The notes below the pieces were generated by a model. It was given only the letters and a program-made list of their open reading frames with translations. It was not told the origin of the DNA and made no database searches. This document shows positions 27,517 through 37,156 of a DNA stretch of 64,000 nt, piece by piece. Numbering within the stretch: position 1 is the stretch's first letter; every line of letters starts with the position of its first letter. The translations under genes were made by a program, and so were the position numbers. Source of the DNA: Halovulum marinum (lineage in GTDB: Bacteria; Pseudomonadota; Alphaproteobacteria; Rhodobacterales; Rhodobacteraceae); the NCBI RefSeq assembly GCF_009697225.1, contig NZ_WIND01000014.1, positions 1-64,000 of the forward strand. Direction: 5' to 3'.

Positions 27517-30500
27517 ATGAAGATCGAACGCACTTTCACCCGTGAGGACACCGGCGCCTACGGTGGTATCGAGTTCCGCAAGACTTCGTCCGAGATCCGC
27601 AATCCGGACGGGTCCGTCGTGTTTGCCCTGAACGACATCGAGGTGCCGGCCACCTTCAGCCAGGTTGCCTCGGACGTGCTGGCGCAGAAGTACTTCCGCA
27701 AGGCCGGCGTTCCCGCAGTCACCAGGAAGGTCGCCGAGAAGGGCGTTCCGGTCTTCATCCAGCGCAGCGTGCCCGACGAGGCGGCGCTTGCGAAACTGCC
27801 CGAGGACGAGCGCTACGGCAGCGAGTCCAGCGCCCGGCAGGTGTTCGACCGGCTGGCCGGCGCCTGGACCTACTGGGGCTGGAAGGGCGGCTATTTCTCG
27901 ACCGAGGCCGACGCCCGCGCCTACTACGACGAGATGCGCCACATGCTGGCGGCGCAGATGGGCGCGCCGAACAGCCCGCAGTGGTTCAACACCGGCCTGC
28001 ACTGGGCCTATGGCATCGACGGGCCGGGGCAGGGGCATTTCTACGTCGACCACAAGACCGGCAAGCTGACCCGTTCGACCAGCGCCTACGAGCATCCGCA
28101 GCCGCACGCCTGCTTCATCCAGTCGGTGCGCGACGATCTGGTGAACGACGGCGGCATCATGGACCTGTGGACCCGCGAGGCGCGGCTGTTCAAGTACGGC
28201 TCGGGCACCGGCACCAACTTCAGTTCCCTGCGCGGCGCGAACGAGCCGCTGGGCGGCGGCGGCCGCTCCTCCGGGCTGATGAGCTTTCTGAAAATCGGCG
28301 ATCGCGCCGCTGGCGCGATCAAATCAGGCGGGACAACCCGTCGGGCAGCGAAGATGGTGATCTGCGACATGGATCACCCGGACATCGAGGAGTTCATCAA
28401 CTGGAAGGTGATCGAAGAGCAAAAGGTCGCTTCTCTGGTTGCCGGCTCCAAGGTGCACGAAGCGCGGCTGAACGAAATATTCGCAGCCGTGCGCAGCTGG
28501 GACGGGGCCGAAGCCGATGCCCTGGACCCTAAAAAGAACACCGGCCTGAAGGCCGCGATCAAGACGGCCCGCAAGGCCATGATCCCCGACACCTATGTGA
28601 AGCGTATTCTTCAGTACGCCGAACAGGGGTACACCTCGATCGAGTTCCCGACCTACGACACGGACTGGGATTCGGACGCGTACCTCACGGTGTCGGGGCA
28701 GAATTCCAACAACTCGGTGCGCGTCACCGACGCCTTCCTGAGGGCGGTGCGCGAGGACGCCGACTGGGAGCTGGTGCGCCGCACCGACGGCAAGATCGCC
28801 AAGACGGTGAAGGCGCGCGACCTGTGGCAGCAGATCGGCCACGCCGCCTGGGCCTGCGCCGATCCCGGCATCCAGTTCCACGACACCATCAACGCCTGGC
28901 ACACCTGCCCGGCGGATGGCCCGATCCGCGGCTCGAATCCGTGCTCGGAATACATGTTCCTGGACGACACCGCCTGCAACCTGGCGTCGATGAACCTGCT
29001 GACCTTCCTCAAGGACGGCCAGTTCGACGTCGACGGCTATGTGCATGCCACCCGGATCTGGATGCTGACGCTGGAAATCAGCGTGATGATGGCGCAGTTC
29101 CCCAGCCCGGCGATCGCCGAGCTGTCCTACAAGTTCCGCACCACCGGCCTTGGCTATGCCAACATCGGCGGGCTGCTGATGAACATGGGCCACGGCTACG
29201 ACTCGGACGAGGGCCGGGCGCTGTGCGGCGCGCTGACCGCGATCATGACCGGCGTCTGTTACGCCACCTCGGCCGAGATCGCCAAGGAACTGGGGCCGTT
29301 CCCCGGCTATGCCAAGAACGCCGAGGCGATGCTGCGGGTGATGCGCAACCACCGCCGCGCCGCCTATGGCGAGGCGTCGGGCTACGAGGGGCTGGCGGTG
29401 CTGCCGGTGGCGCTGGACCACGACAACTGTCCCGACGGGCGGCTGCTGAACCTGGCGCACGCGGTCTGGGACGAGGCGCTGAGCCTGGGCGAGGCGCACG
29501 GCTACCGCAACGCACAGGCGACGGTGATCGCGCCGACCGGGACCATCGGGCTGGTGATGGACTGCGACACCACCGGGATCGAGCCGGACTTCGCGCTGGT
29601 GAAGTTCAAGAAGCTGGCCGGCGGCGGCTATTTCAAGATCATCAACCAGTCGGTGCCGGGCGCGCTGTCCAATCTGGGCTACACCCCGGCGCAGATCGAG
29701 GAGATCGTCGCCTATGCCGTGGGTCACGGCACGCTGGGCAACGCGCCGGACATCAACCCGACCTCGCTGATCGGCCACGGCTTCGGCAAGGACGAACTGG
29801 ACAAGATCGAGGCCGCGCTGCCGACCGCGTTCGACATCCGCTTCGTGTTCAACCAGTGGACCCTGGGTGCCGATTTCTGCACGAAGGTGCTGGGCATCCC
29901 GGCCGAGAAGCTGAACGATCCGGGCTTCGACCTGCTGCGGCACCTGGGCTACTCGAAAGCGCAGATCGAGGCGGCGAACAACCACGTCTGCGGGACGATG
30001 ACGCTGGAAGGCGCGCCGCACCTGAAGGACGCGCACCTGGGCGTGTTCGACTGCGCCAACCCCTGCGGCAAGATCGGCAAGCGCTACCTCAGCGTCGAAA
30101 GCCACATCCACATGATGGCCGCGGCGCAGAGCTTCATCTCGGGCGCGATCTCGAAGACGATCAACATGCCCAACGACGCCACCGTCGAGGACTGCATGGC
30201 CGCCTACGAGCTCAGCTGGTCGCTGGGCACCAAGGCCAACGCGCTGTACCGCGACGGCTCCAAGCTCAGCCAGCCGCTGTCGGCGGCGCTGATCGACGAC
30301 GACGAGGACGAGGACGAGGCCGAGGAACTGCTGGCGCAGGGCCCCGCGGGCACCCGCGCCCAGGAAGTGGCCGAGCGGGTGATCGAGAAGGTGATCGTGA
30401 AGGAGCTGATCCGCTCCAACCGCGAGAAGCTGCCCGAGCGCCGCAAGGGCTATACCCAGAAGGCGATCATCGGCGGGCACAAGGTCTACCTGCGCACCGG

Positions 30501-31185
30501 CGAATACGAGGACGGCTCCCTCGGCGAGATCTTCATCGACATGCACAAGGAAGGCGCCGCCTTCCGGGCGATGATGAACAACTTCGCCATCGCGGTGTCG
30601 GTCGGCCTGCAGTACGGCGTGCCGCTTGAGGAGTTCGTCGAGGCCTTCACCTTCACCCGGTTCGAGCCGGCGGGAATGGTGCAGGGCAACGACTCGGTCA
30701 AGAACGCGACGTCGATCCTGGACTACATCTTCCGCGAACTGGCGATCAGCTATCTGGACCGCACCGACCTGGCGCATGTCGCGCCGCAGGGCACCGGCTG
30801 GGACGAGCTGGGCCGCGGCGAGGAAGAGGGCAGGTCCAACGTCTCGAAGGTCGAGCCGGATGTGGCGCAGGCCTCGATCGAGATGATCCGCCAGGTCAGC
30901 TCGACCGGCTACCTGCGCAAGCGGCTGCCGCAGGAGCTGATGGTGTTGCAGGGCGGCGCCTCGGCCAGCGCGCTGGCCCGCGGCATCGCCGGCGGCGGCG
31001 GCGCGGCGGCGGCGTCGCTGACCACGGTCGAGGCGGTCTCGGCCACGGTGCTGGACGAGCGCGCCAAGGCCAAGATGCAGGGCTACGAGGGCGATCCGTG
31101 CGGCGAGTGCGGGAACTTCACCCTGGTGCGCAACGGCACCTGCATGAAGTGCAACACCTGCGGCGGCACTTCAGGTTGTAGCTAA
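27517..31185 (+). CDS. nrdJ: Adenosylcobalamin-dependent (class II) ribonucleoside-diphosphate reductase
   Basis: 1222 residues, the long single-chain class II form. The catalytic region includes [21 protein letters not shown] around residue 476 (active-site Cys and Glu), SASEI-like [10 protein letters not shown] and VIAPTGTIG. The last 30 residues carry paired CxxC motifs ([16 protein letters not shown]), the swinging redox/zinc tail. It makes deoxynucleotides with B12 and no oxygen. The start at 27517 has AAGGGG upstream. Base composition and codon choice drop noticeably at about 28275-28635. A terminator follows at 31292. Confidence 0.96.
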   Translation: MKIERTFTREDTGAYGGIEFRKTSSEIRNPDGSVVFALNDIEVPATFSQVASDVLAQKYFRKAGVPAVTRKVAEKGVPVFIQRSVPDEAALAKLPEDERYGSESSARQVFDRLAGAWTYWGWKGGYFSTEADARAYYDEMRHMLAAQMGAPNSPQWFNTGLHWAYGIDGPGQGHFYVDHKTGKLTRSTSAYEHPQPHACFIQSVRDDLVNDGGIMDLWTREARLFKYGSGTGTNFSSLRGANEPLGGGGRSSGLMSFLKIGDRAAGAIKSGGTTRRAAKMVICDMDHPDIEEFINWKVIEEQKVASLVAGSKVHEARLNEIFAAVRSWDGAEADALDPKKNTGLKAAIKTARKAMIPDTYVKRILQYAEQGYTSIEFPTYDTDWDSDAYLTVSGQNSNNSVRVTDAFLRAVREDADWELVRRTDGKIAKTVKARDLWQQIGHAAWACADPGIQFHDTINAWHTCPADGPIRGSNPCSEYMFLDDTACNLASMNLLTFLKDGQFDVDGYVHATRIWMLTLEISVMMAQFPSPAIAELSYKFRTTGLGYANIGGLLMNMGHGYDSDEGRALCGALTAIMTGVCYATSAEIAKELGPFPGYAKNAEAMLRVMRNHRRAAYGEASGYEGLAVLPVALDHDNCPDGRLLNLAHAVWDEALSLGEAHGYRNAQATVIAPTGTIGLVMDCDTTGIEPDFALVKFKKLAGGGYFKIINQSVPGALSNLGYTPAQIEEIVAYAVGHGTLGNAPDINPTSLIGHGFGKDELDKIEAALPTAFDIRFVFNQWTLGADFCTKVLGIPAEKLNDPGFDLLRHLGYSKAQIEAANNHVCGTMTLEGAPHLKDAHLGVFDCANPCGKIGKRYLSVESHIHMMAAAQSFISGAISKTINMPNDATVEDCMAAYELSWSLGTKANALYRDGSKLSQPLSAALIDDDEDEDEAEELLAQGPAGTRAQEVAERVIEKVIVKELIRSNREKLPERRKGYTQKAIIGGHKVYLRTGEYEDGSLGEIFIDMHKEGAAFRAMMNNFAIAVSVGLQYGVPLEEFVEAFTFTRFEPAGMVQGNDSVKNATSILDYIFRELAISYLDRTDLAHVAPQGTGWDELGRGEEEGRSNVSKVEPDVAQASIEMIRQVSSTGYLRKRLPQELMVLQGGASASALARGIAGGGGAAAASLTTVEAVSATVLDERAKAKMQGYEGDPCGECGNFTLVRNGTCMKCNTCGGTSGCS

Positions 31186-31291
31186 AAAAAGGAATCGTCC
31201 GGGCGCGGGGGCGCCGGTTCCCGGACAAGACGTTCAGGCCGCAGGCAATAAATATCGAGCAGCAAACCGAACGAGCCTGAAATGCGAGACT

Positions 31292-31321
31292 GAGGGGGTG
31301 GGGCACCACCCCCTCTTTTTG
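31292..31321 (+). terminator. Rho-independent terminator of nrdJ
   Basis: A perfect 10-bp stem GAGGGGGTGG/CCACCCCCTC (31292-31301 and 31306-31315) with loop GGCA is followed by TTTTTG. It lies 107 bases after the nrdJ stop. Confidence 0.9.
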
Positions 31322-31587
31322 CGTCATTGGATGATCGACCCGTCCGTCGCACCGCGCCGAGATCATCGCCTCGGTGCGGTCGACGACGACGCTGCCATCG
31401 TACAATCGCTGCGCGGTCATGTTCCGGATCCGAAGGCGCCGGGCGGTTCACTTGAGCGTCAGGCGAGCGTGAGCCGCAGCGATTGTCCGCTGCGGCCATA
31501 GTCTGCGCCAATGGGGTTTCGAGGCGGAATTTATTGGCGGCGCCCACACGGATTTGCGACCTTGCGCCCACAGCGACAGGAGACGCC
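31322..31587. other. Gap upstream of the acyl-CoA dehydrogenase gene
   Basis: 266 bases after the nrdJ terminator with no supported gene. It presumably holds the promoter of the 31588-34921 operon; no clear promoter elements could be picked out. The DNA around 31380-31530 contains several short GC repeats but no convincing palindrome. Confidence 0.4.
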
Positions 31588-32766
31588 ATGACCGTGTTCG
31601 ACCCGACCTCCGAATATGCCCCGATCCGCGAGGGCGTCGCCCGGGTGTGCGCGCGGTTTCCGGGCGAGTACTGGCGCCGGCTTGACGCCGAGCGCGCCTA
31701 TCCGGCCGAATTCGTGGCCGCGCTCAGCGAGGCGGGGTTCCTGTCGGCGATGATCCCCGAGGACTACGGCGGCTCGGGGCTGAACCTGACCGCCGCCGCG
31801 GTGATCCTCGAGGAGATCCACCGCCAGGGCTGCAACGCCGCCGCCTGCCACGCGCAGATGTACACCATGGGCACCGTGCTGCGGCATGGCAGCGAGGCGC
31901 AGAAGAAGGCGTATCTGCCCGGCATCGCCGACGGCTCGCTGCGGCTGCAGGCGTTCGGGGTGACCGAGCCGACCAGCGGCACCGACACGCTGGCGCTGAA
32001 GACCACCGCGCGGCGCGACGGCGACGACTACGTGGTCAACGGCCAGAAGATCTGGATCTCGCGCGCCGAGCATTCCGACCTGATGGTGCTGCTGGCCCGT
32101 ACCACGCCGCGCGACCAGGCCGCCTCGCGTACCGACGGGCTGTCGGTGTTCCTGGTCGATCTGCGCGAACTGCGCGGCAACGGCGTCGAGATCCGCCCGA
32201 TCCGCACCATGATCAACCACGCCACCACCGAGATCTTCTTCGACAACGCCCGCATCCCCGCCAGCGCGCTGATCGGCGAGGAGGGGCAGGGCTTCCGCTA
32301 TATCCTGTCGGGGATGAACTCGGAACGGATCCTGATCGCGGCCGAGTGTATCGGCGATGCGAAATGGTTCATCGACACCGCCTCGGCCTATGCCAGGGAG
32401 CGGGTCGTTTTCGGCACGCCCATCGGTCAGAATCAGGGCATCCAGTTCCCGCTGGCCCGCGCCTATGCCCACATGCTGGCCGCCGAGGCGATCGTCTATC
32501 GCGCGGCCGGCCTGTACGATGCGGGGCACAATCCGGGGGTCGAGGCGAACAGCGCCAAGATGCTGGCCGCCGACGCCAGCTGGGAGGCCGCCGAGGCCTG
32601 CCTGCAGACCCACGGCGGCTTCGGTTTCGCCGAGGAATACGACGTCGAGCGCAAGTTCCGCGAGGCGCGGCTGTACCAGGTGGCGCCGATCTCGACCAAC
32701 CTGATCCTGTGCTTCCTGGCCGAGCGTGTGCTGGGCCTGCCGAAATCCTACGGGCCGAGGGGCTGA
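31588..32766 (+). CDS. Acyl-CoA dehydrogenase family protein
   Basis: 392 residues with the three-domain ACAD fold motifs: FGVTEPTSGTDTLALKTTA (FAD/substrate loop), IWISRAEHSDLM, ARERVVFGTPIGQNQGIQFPLA and THGGFGFAEEYDVERKFREARL. The usual C-terminal YEGT catalytic Glu is missing, because the tail reads LYQVAPISTNLIL (362-374). Glu246 in GMNSERILIAAE sits where isovaleryl-CoA dehydrogenase keeps its base. It is the first gene of an operon with MmgE/PrpD and FAS1-like hydratase genes, an order like the Pseudomonas itaconate cluster. The start follows ACAGGAGA. Confidence 0.88.
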   Translation: MTVFDPTSEYAPIREGVARVCARFPGEYWRRLDAERAYPAEFVAALSEAGFLSAMIPEDYGGSGLNLTAAAVILEEIHRQGCNAAACHAQMYTMGTVLRHGSEAQKKAYLPGIADGSLRLQAFGVTEPTSGTDTLALKTTARRDGDDYVVNGQKIWISRAEHSDLMVLLARTTPRDQAASRTDGLSVFLVDLRELRGNGVEIRPIRTMINHATTEIFFDNARIPASALIGEEGQGFRYILSGMNSERILIAAECIGDAKWFIDTASAYARERVVFGTPIGQNQGIQFPLARAYAHMLAAEAIVYRAAGLYDAGHNPGVEANSAKMLAADASWEAAEACLQTHGGFGFAEEYDVERKFREARLYQVAPISTNLILCFLAERVLGLPKSYGPRG

Positions 32767-32769
32767 GCC

Positions 32770-34101
32770 ATGACCCTGACCGACGAGGTGCTCGACCTGG
32801 CCGCGCTGCCGGACGACGCGATTCCGGACGAGGTTCTGGCGCTGGGCCGGGCATCGCTGCTGGACTGGCTGTGCTGCGGCCGCGCCGGGGTCGCGGAACC
32901 CCTGGCGGACAAGCTGCGCGCCTTCGCGGCATCCGAGGGCGGCACGCCCGTTGCCTCGGTGTTCGGCGCCGGGCGCGCGCCTGCGCGGATGGCGGCGCTG
33001 GTCAACGGCGCCACCAGCCACGCGCTGGACTATGACGACACCCATTTCGACCACGTCGGCCACCTGTCGGTGGGCATCTACCCCGCGGCACTGGCGGTCG
33101 GCGAGGCCGAGGGCCGTTCCGCCACCGAGGTGGTGAGCGCGTTCGTGCTCGGGGCCGAGGCGGCGATCCGCGTCGGCCGCGTGCTGGGCGCGGCGCACTA
33201 CAACCGCGGCTTCCACCAGACCGCCACCGCCGGGGCATTCGGCGCCACCGTCGCCGCGGGCCGGCTGATGCGGCTGGAGCGCGCGGCGATGCGCGCGGCG
33301 CTGGGCCTGTGCGCGACCCGCGCCTCGGGGCTGAAGTCGCAGTTCGGCACCATGGGCAAGCCCTACAACGCCGGGATCGCGGCGGCGAACGGCGTCGAGT
33401 GCGCGGCGCTGGCGCGGCTGGGGCTGACCTCGGCCGACGACGGGCTGAGCGGGCCGCAGGGCTTCGTGCCGACGCACAGCGACGCGCCGGACGAGGCGTC
33501 CGCGCCGCCGCCGTTCCGGTTCGCGGCGAACAAGTACAAGTTCCACGCCTGCTGCCACGGCACCCACGCGATGATCGAGGCGCTGCTGGCGGCTGGGGCG
33601 GGGCAGGCGGTGCCCGCCGGCGACGTGGCCGCGATCGAGCTGCGCACCAACCCGCGCTGGCTGCGGGTCTGCGACATCAAGGCCCCGCGCACCGGGCTGG
33701 AGGTGAAGTTCAGCTATGCCTGGCTGGCCGGGATGGTGCTGTCGGGCCTGCGCACCGGCGACGACCGGGTGTTCGTGGACGCGCTGGCCGGGGATCCGGA
33801 TCTGGCCGCCTTCGCGCGGAAGGTGACGGTGGCCGGCGACGACAGCCTCACCGACATGCAGGCCGCGGGCGTCCTGACGCTGACCGACGGCCGGACGATC
33901 CCGCTGGCGCACGATCTCGACGCGCCGCTGCCCGTCGCCGAGCTGACCGCCAGGCTGCAGGCCAAGGCCCGCGCGGTGCTGGATGACGGCGCCGCGCCGC
34001 TGCTGGCGGCGCTGGCGGGCGCCGACGCGCTGACGGCGGCGGACCTTGGCGCGCTGGTGCGCGCCGGGCGGCTGGAGGGGGATGCGCATGAACGGGCATG
34101 A
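32770..34101 (+). CDS. MmgE/PrpD family protein
   Basis: 443 residues, the family of 2-methylcitrate dehydratase and cis-aconitate/itaconate decarboxylases. Typical features: SLLDWLCCGRAG, NGATSHALDYDDTHFDHVGHLSVGIYPAALAVGE (active-site Asp/His region), YNRGFHQTATAGAFGATVAAGRLM and FKFHACCHGTHAMIEALL-like KYKFHACCHGTHA. The exact reaction is unknown. It starts three bases after the acyl-CoA dehydrogenase stop and overlaps the next gene by 14 bases. A PrpD-like gene sits in the same company in the Pseudomonas itaconate cluster. Confidence 0.88.
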   Translation: MTLTDEVLDLAALPDDAIPDEVLALGRASLLDWLCCGRAGVAEPLADKLRAFAASEGGTPVASVFGAGRAPARMAALVNGATSHALDYDDTHFDHVGHLSVGIYPAALAVGEAEGRSATEVVSAFVLGAEAAIRVGRVLGAAHYNRGFHQTATAGAFGATVAAGRLMRLERAAMRAALGLCATRASGLKSQFGTMGKPYNAGIAAANGVECAALARLGLTSADDGLSGPQGFVPTHSDAPDEASAPPPFRFAANKYKFHACCHGTHAMIEALLAAGAGQAVPAGDVAAIELRTNPRWLRVCDIKAPRTGLEVKFSYAWLAGMVLSGLRTGDDRVFVDALAGDPDLAAFARKVTVAGDDSLTDMQAAGVLTLTDGRTIPLAHDLDAPLPVAELTARLQAKARAVLDDGAAPLLAALAGADALTAADLGALVRAGRLEGDAHERA

Positions 34102-34921
34102 GGACTGGATCGGCCGCAGCGCCAGCCGCGACGATCTGGTCAGCGCGCGGCTGGTGGCGCAGTACCGCACCACGCTTGGCGCGCTGTGCGGCCCGGGCGA
34201 GGTTCCGGCGGGCTTCCACTGGTGCCTGGCGCCGGACATCTTCCCGGCCGGCGAGCTGGGCCGCGACGGCCATCCGCGCCCGGGGCTGGTGGTGCCGGAA
34301 CTGCCGCTGCCGCGCCGGATGTGGGCCGGGGGCGAGATTTCGTTCCACGCGCCCTTCGCGGTGGGCGAGACCGTCACCCGCACCTCGACGGTCCGCGACA
34401 TCACCTTCAAGACCGGCCGCAGCGGGCGGCTGGGCTTCGTCGCCGTCGACCACGACTACGCGGCCGGCGGCGCGGCGCGGCTGACCGAGCGGCACGACAT
34501 CGTCTATCGCGAGGACCCGACGCCGGGACAGGCGACCGCGACGCCCGAGCCGGGCGCGGACTGGACCCCGCTCCGGGCGTGGACCGTGACGCCCGATCCG
34601 ACGTTGCTGTTCCGGTACTCGGCGGTCACCTTCAACGGTCACCGGATCCACTACGACCAGCCCTATGCCACCGCGGTCGAGGGCTATGACGGGCTGGTGG
34701 TGCACGGGCCGCTGCAATCGAGCTGGATGCAGAACCTGGCGGCCGAGATCCTCGGCGCGCTGCCGGCGCGTTTCCGCTATCGCGGGCTGTCGCCGCTGGT
34801 GGCGGGACAGGCCGTCACCGTCGAGGCGCGCGAAACCGGCGACGGGCTGGAGCTGCGCGTGTGCCGCGATGCCGACGGCGTGGTGACGATGCAGGCCAGC
34901 GCCGCTCCGGCGGGGATCTAG
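34088..34921 (+). CDS. FAS1-like/MaoC-type acyl-CoA hydratase (mesaconyl- or itaconyl-CoA hydratase-like)
   Basis: 277 residues, double hot-dog. The N-terminal FAS1-like half has LVVPELPLPRRMWAGGEISFHAPFAVGETVTRTSTV. The C-terminal half has the hydratase motif LLFRYSAVTFNGHRIHYDQPYA (active-site His/Asp) and GLVVHGPLQSSWM. It resembles mesaconyl-C4-CoA hydratase and itaconyl-CoA hydratase (Ich). The start at 34088 is chosen because GGAGGGG lies seven bases before it. It is the last gene of the operon and its TAG overlaps the convergent LysR gene's TAG at CTAG. Confidence 0.85.
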   Translation: MNGHEDWIGRSASRDDLVSARLVAQYRTTLGALCGPGEVPAGFHWCLAPDIFPAGELGRDGHPRPGLVVPELPLPRRMWAGGEISFHAPFAVGETVTRTSTVRDITFKTGRSGRLGFVAVDHDYAAGGAARLTERHDIVYREDPTPGQATATPEPGADWTPLRAWTVTPDPTLLFRYSAVTFNGHRIHYDQPYATAVEGYDGLVVHGPLQSSWMQNLAAEILGALPARFRYRGLSPLVAGQAVTVEARETGDGLELRVCRDADGVVTMQASAAPAGI

Positions 34922-35844
34922 ACCAGCGTGCCCTCCCAGTGGCCCTTCTCGACCAGCTCGCGCGCGACATCCAGCGTCAGCTGCTCGACCGCGCGGCAGG
35001 CGCGGCTCATTACCCGCGCCGGGTTGTTGACCAGATAGACCGGGCGGGTCATCCGCGGCTCGATGATCGGCGCGCGCAGCAACTCGCCCCGCCTGACGAA
35101 ATCGGCGGCGGCGACCGGGGCGAAGATCGCGTAGCCCGAGCCGCGGGCGACCAGCTCCTTGATCTGCGTCATCGCGTCCATCTCGATCACCACGTTCAGC
35201 TTCACGCCGTTCGCCGCCGCATAGCGCTCGATGCAGTGCCGCAGCCCGGCCGAGGGCAGGATCATGTCCACCTTCGCCAGCTCGCGCAGCGGCACCGGCG
35301 TGCCCGGCGGCGTGTCCAGCGGCCAGGCGTCGGGGGCCGAAAAGAACACCAGTTCCTCGTCCATCACGTGCTGCACCCGGAAGTGGCCGGCGTCCTCCAG
35401 GTCATAGATGAAGCCGATATCGACGGTGCCGTCCTGCACCCAGTGCTTCAGATAGCCGCTCATCGCCTCGACCGCGCGCAGCCGCACCTCGGGCAGCTCC
35501 AGCCGCACGGTCTCGGCCAGCGCCACCGACATCACCATCGACACCGACGGCGGCATGCCGAAGGTGACGCGGCCGCGCACCGTGCCGCCCAGCTCGCGCA
35601 TGTCCTCGACGCAGCGGTCCAGGCTCTCGCAGATCCGGCGCGCGTGCTCGACCAGCACCCAGCCCTCTTCGGTCAGCAGCGTGCCGCGCGGGCTGCGCTC
35701 GACCAACTTGACGCCCAGCTCCTCCTCCATCCGCTGCACGTGCTGCGACAGCGACGGCTGCGCCACGCCGATCGCCTGCGCCGCCGCGGAGATCGACGGC
35801 GCCTCGGAGATCGCCAGGAAGTACCGCAGGTGCCGGATGTCCAT
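34918..35844 (-). CDS. LysR family transcriptional regulator
   Basis: 308 residues. The winged HTH occupies residues 1-60 (MDIRHLRYFLAISEAPSISAAAQAIGVAQPSLSQHVQRMEEELG in the usual order), followed by the two-lobed effector domain (RGRVTFGMPPSVSMVM, GTVDIGFIY). It lies 10 bases after the alcohol dehydrogenase gene on the same strand, so it is probably co-transcribed with it. It is placed to control the divergent cyclase/ABC operon and perhaps the convergent hydratase operon. The effector is unknown. Confidence 0.92.
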   Translation of the reverse strand: MDIRHLRYFLAISEAPSISAAAQAIGVAQPSLSQHVQRMEEELGVKLVERSPRGTLLTEEGWVLVEHARRICESLDRCVEDMRELGGTVRGRVTFGMPPSVSMVMSVALAETVRLELPEVRLRAVEAMSGYLKHWVQDGTVDIGFIYDLEDAGHFRVQHVMDEELVFFSAPDAWPLDTPPGTPVPLRELAKVDMILPSAGLRHCIERYAAANGVKLNVVIEMDAMTQIKELVARGSGYAIFAPVAAADFVRRGELLRAPIIEPRMTRPVYLVNNPARVMSRACRAVEQLTLDVARELVEKGHWEGTLV

Positions 35845-35854
35845 CGCGCCGCCT

Positions 35855-36979
35855 TCAGTCGAACTCGATCACCTGGCGGATCGCGGTGCCGTCGTCCAGC
35901 TGGTCCATCGCCAGGTTGATCTGCTCCAGCCGCAGCCGGTGCGTCAGCATCTTCTCGACCGGCAGCCTGCCCTGCGCGTGCAGCGCGAACATCCGCGGCA
36001 GGTCGCGCTGCGGCACGCACGAGCCGATGTAGCTGCCCTTCAGCGTGCGCTCCTCGGCGACCAGCTTCAGCGCGTTCAGCGGCATCCGCGCGTCGGGGTG
36101 GGGCAGGCCGGCGGTCACCGTGGTGCCGCCCCGGCAGGTGCAGTCGTAGGCGGTCTCCAGCGCCCGGACCGAGCCGGCCAGTTCCAGCGCCACGTCGACC
36201 CCGCCGCCGGTCAGCTCGCGGATCGCCTCGGCGGTGTGCTCGTCGGCCCTGACGGTGTGCGTCGCGCCCATTGCAAGGGCGGTTTCCATCTTCGTCTCGA
36301 ACGGATCGACGGCGATGATCTGGCCGGCGCCGGCGGCGGCGGCCCCCAGGATCGCCGACAGCCCGACCCCGCCCAGCCCGAACACCGCGACCTTGGAGCC
36401 GGGGCGAACCCGCGCGGTGTTGAACGCCGCGCCCGCGCCGGTCAGCATCGCGCACGAGAACAGCGCCGAGACATGCGGCGGCAGGTCGGCCTCGACCTTG
36501 ACCAGGCTCTGCCGCGCCAGCACCGCGTGGGTGGCGAAGGCCGAGACGCCGACATGGTGGTTCACCGGCTGCCCGTCGATCGACAGCCGCCGGTGGCCGG
36601 TCATCAGCTCGCCCGCGCCGTGGTGTCTGGCGGCGCGGGTGCACAGCGCCGGGCGCCCCTCGGCGCACGGTGTGCAGCTGCCGCAGCCGGGGGCGAAGAT
36701 GCACACGACGTGATCGCCCGGCGCCAGGTCCTCGACCCCCGGACCGACCGCCTCGACGAAGCCCGACGCCTCGTGGCCCAGCACCATCGGCACCGGCCGC
36801 GGCCGCGTGCCGTTGATCACCGACAGGTCTGAATGGCACACGCCCGCTGCGGCGACGCGGATCAGCACCTCGCCGCGGCCGGGATCGTCCAGGGTCACCT
36901 CGCGCACGGTCAGCGCCCCGGCCTTGTCGAAATCGCGCGCGATCCCGCCGCGCTCCAGCACCGCCGCCGTGATTTTCAT
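35855..36979 (-). CDS. Zinc-dependent alcohol dehydrogenase (class III-like)
   Basis: 374 residues. Catalytic zinc ligands are in GVCHSDLS (Cys), GHEASG (His, Glu) and SALFSCAML (Cys). Four structural-zinc Cys are in APGCGSCTPCAEGRPALC. The NAD loop is VAVFGLGGVGLSA. The length and long structural loop fit the class III/aryl-alcohol type rather than short bacterial ADHs. It oxidises an alcohol to an aldehyde in the cytoplasm; the aldehyde dehydrogenase at 42859 could take the product. It is divergent from the cyclase gene across 177 bases. Confidence 0.9.
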   Translation of the reverse strand: MKITAAVLERGGIARDFDKAGALTVREVTLDDPGRGEVLIRVAAAGVCHSDLSVINGTRPRPVPMVLGHEASGFVEAVGPGVEDLAPGDHVVCIFAPGCGSCTPCAEGRPALCTRAARHHGAGELMTGHRRLSIDGQPVNHHVGVSAFATHAVLARQSLVKVEADLPPHVSALFSCAMLTGAGAAFNTARVRPGSKVAVFGLGGVGLSAILGAAAAGAGQIIAVDPFETKMETALAMGATHTVRADEHTAEAIRELTGGGVDVALELAGSVRALETAYDCTCRGGTTVTAGLPHPDARMPLNALKLVAEERTLKGSYIGSCVPQRDLPRMFALHAQGRLPVEKMLTHRLRLEQINLAMDQLDDGTAIRQVIEFD

Positions 36980-37156
36980 GCCGTCCTCCGCTTGGGGTTG
37001 TGCGATCGGTCGCAGTCTATGGCGTTTTCCGGTTCGCCGCAGGGCTGCGGATCGGGTAATAGGATTAAGCTATGGCGGAAATTGCGCCAAGATATTGGCC
37101 GGGGCAACCCGTCTTCCATACGCTTCGCTGCAACAAGACTTTTTGGGGAGGATAAC

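Noticed and set aside
34918-35844. Regulator of the Pseudomonas itaconate type (RipR) by name
   Set aside because: It is a LysR protein in a suitable place, but the HTH and effector domain do not show anything specific to RipR by eye.
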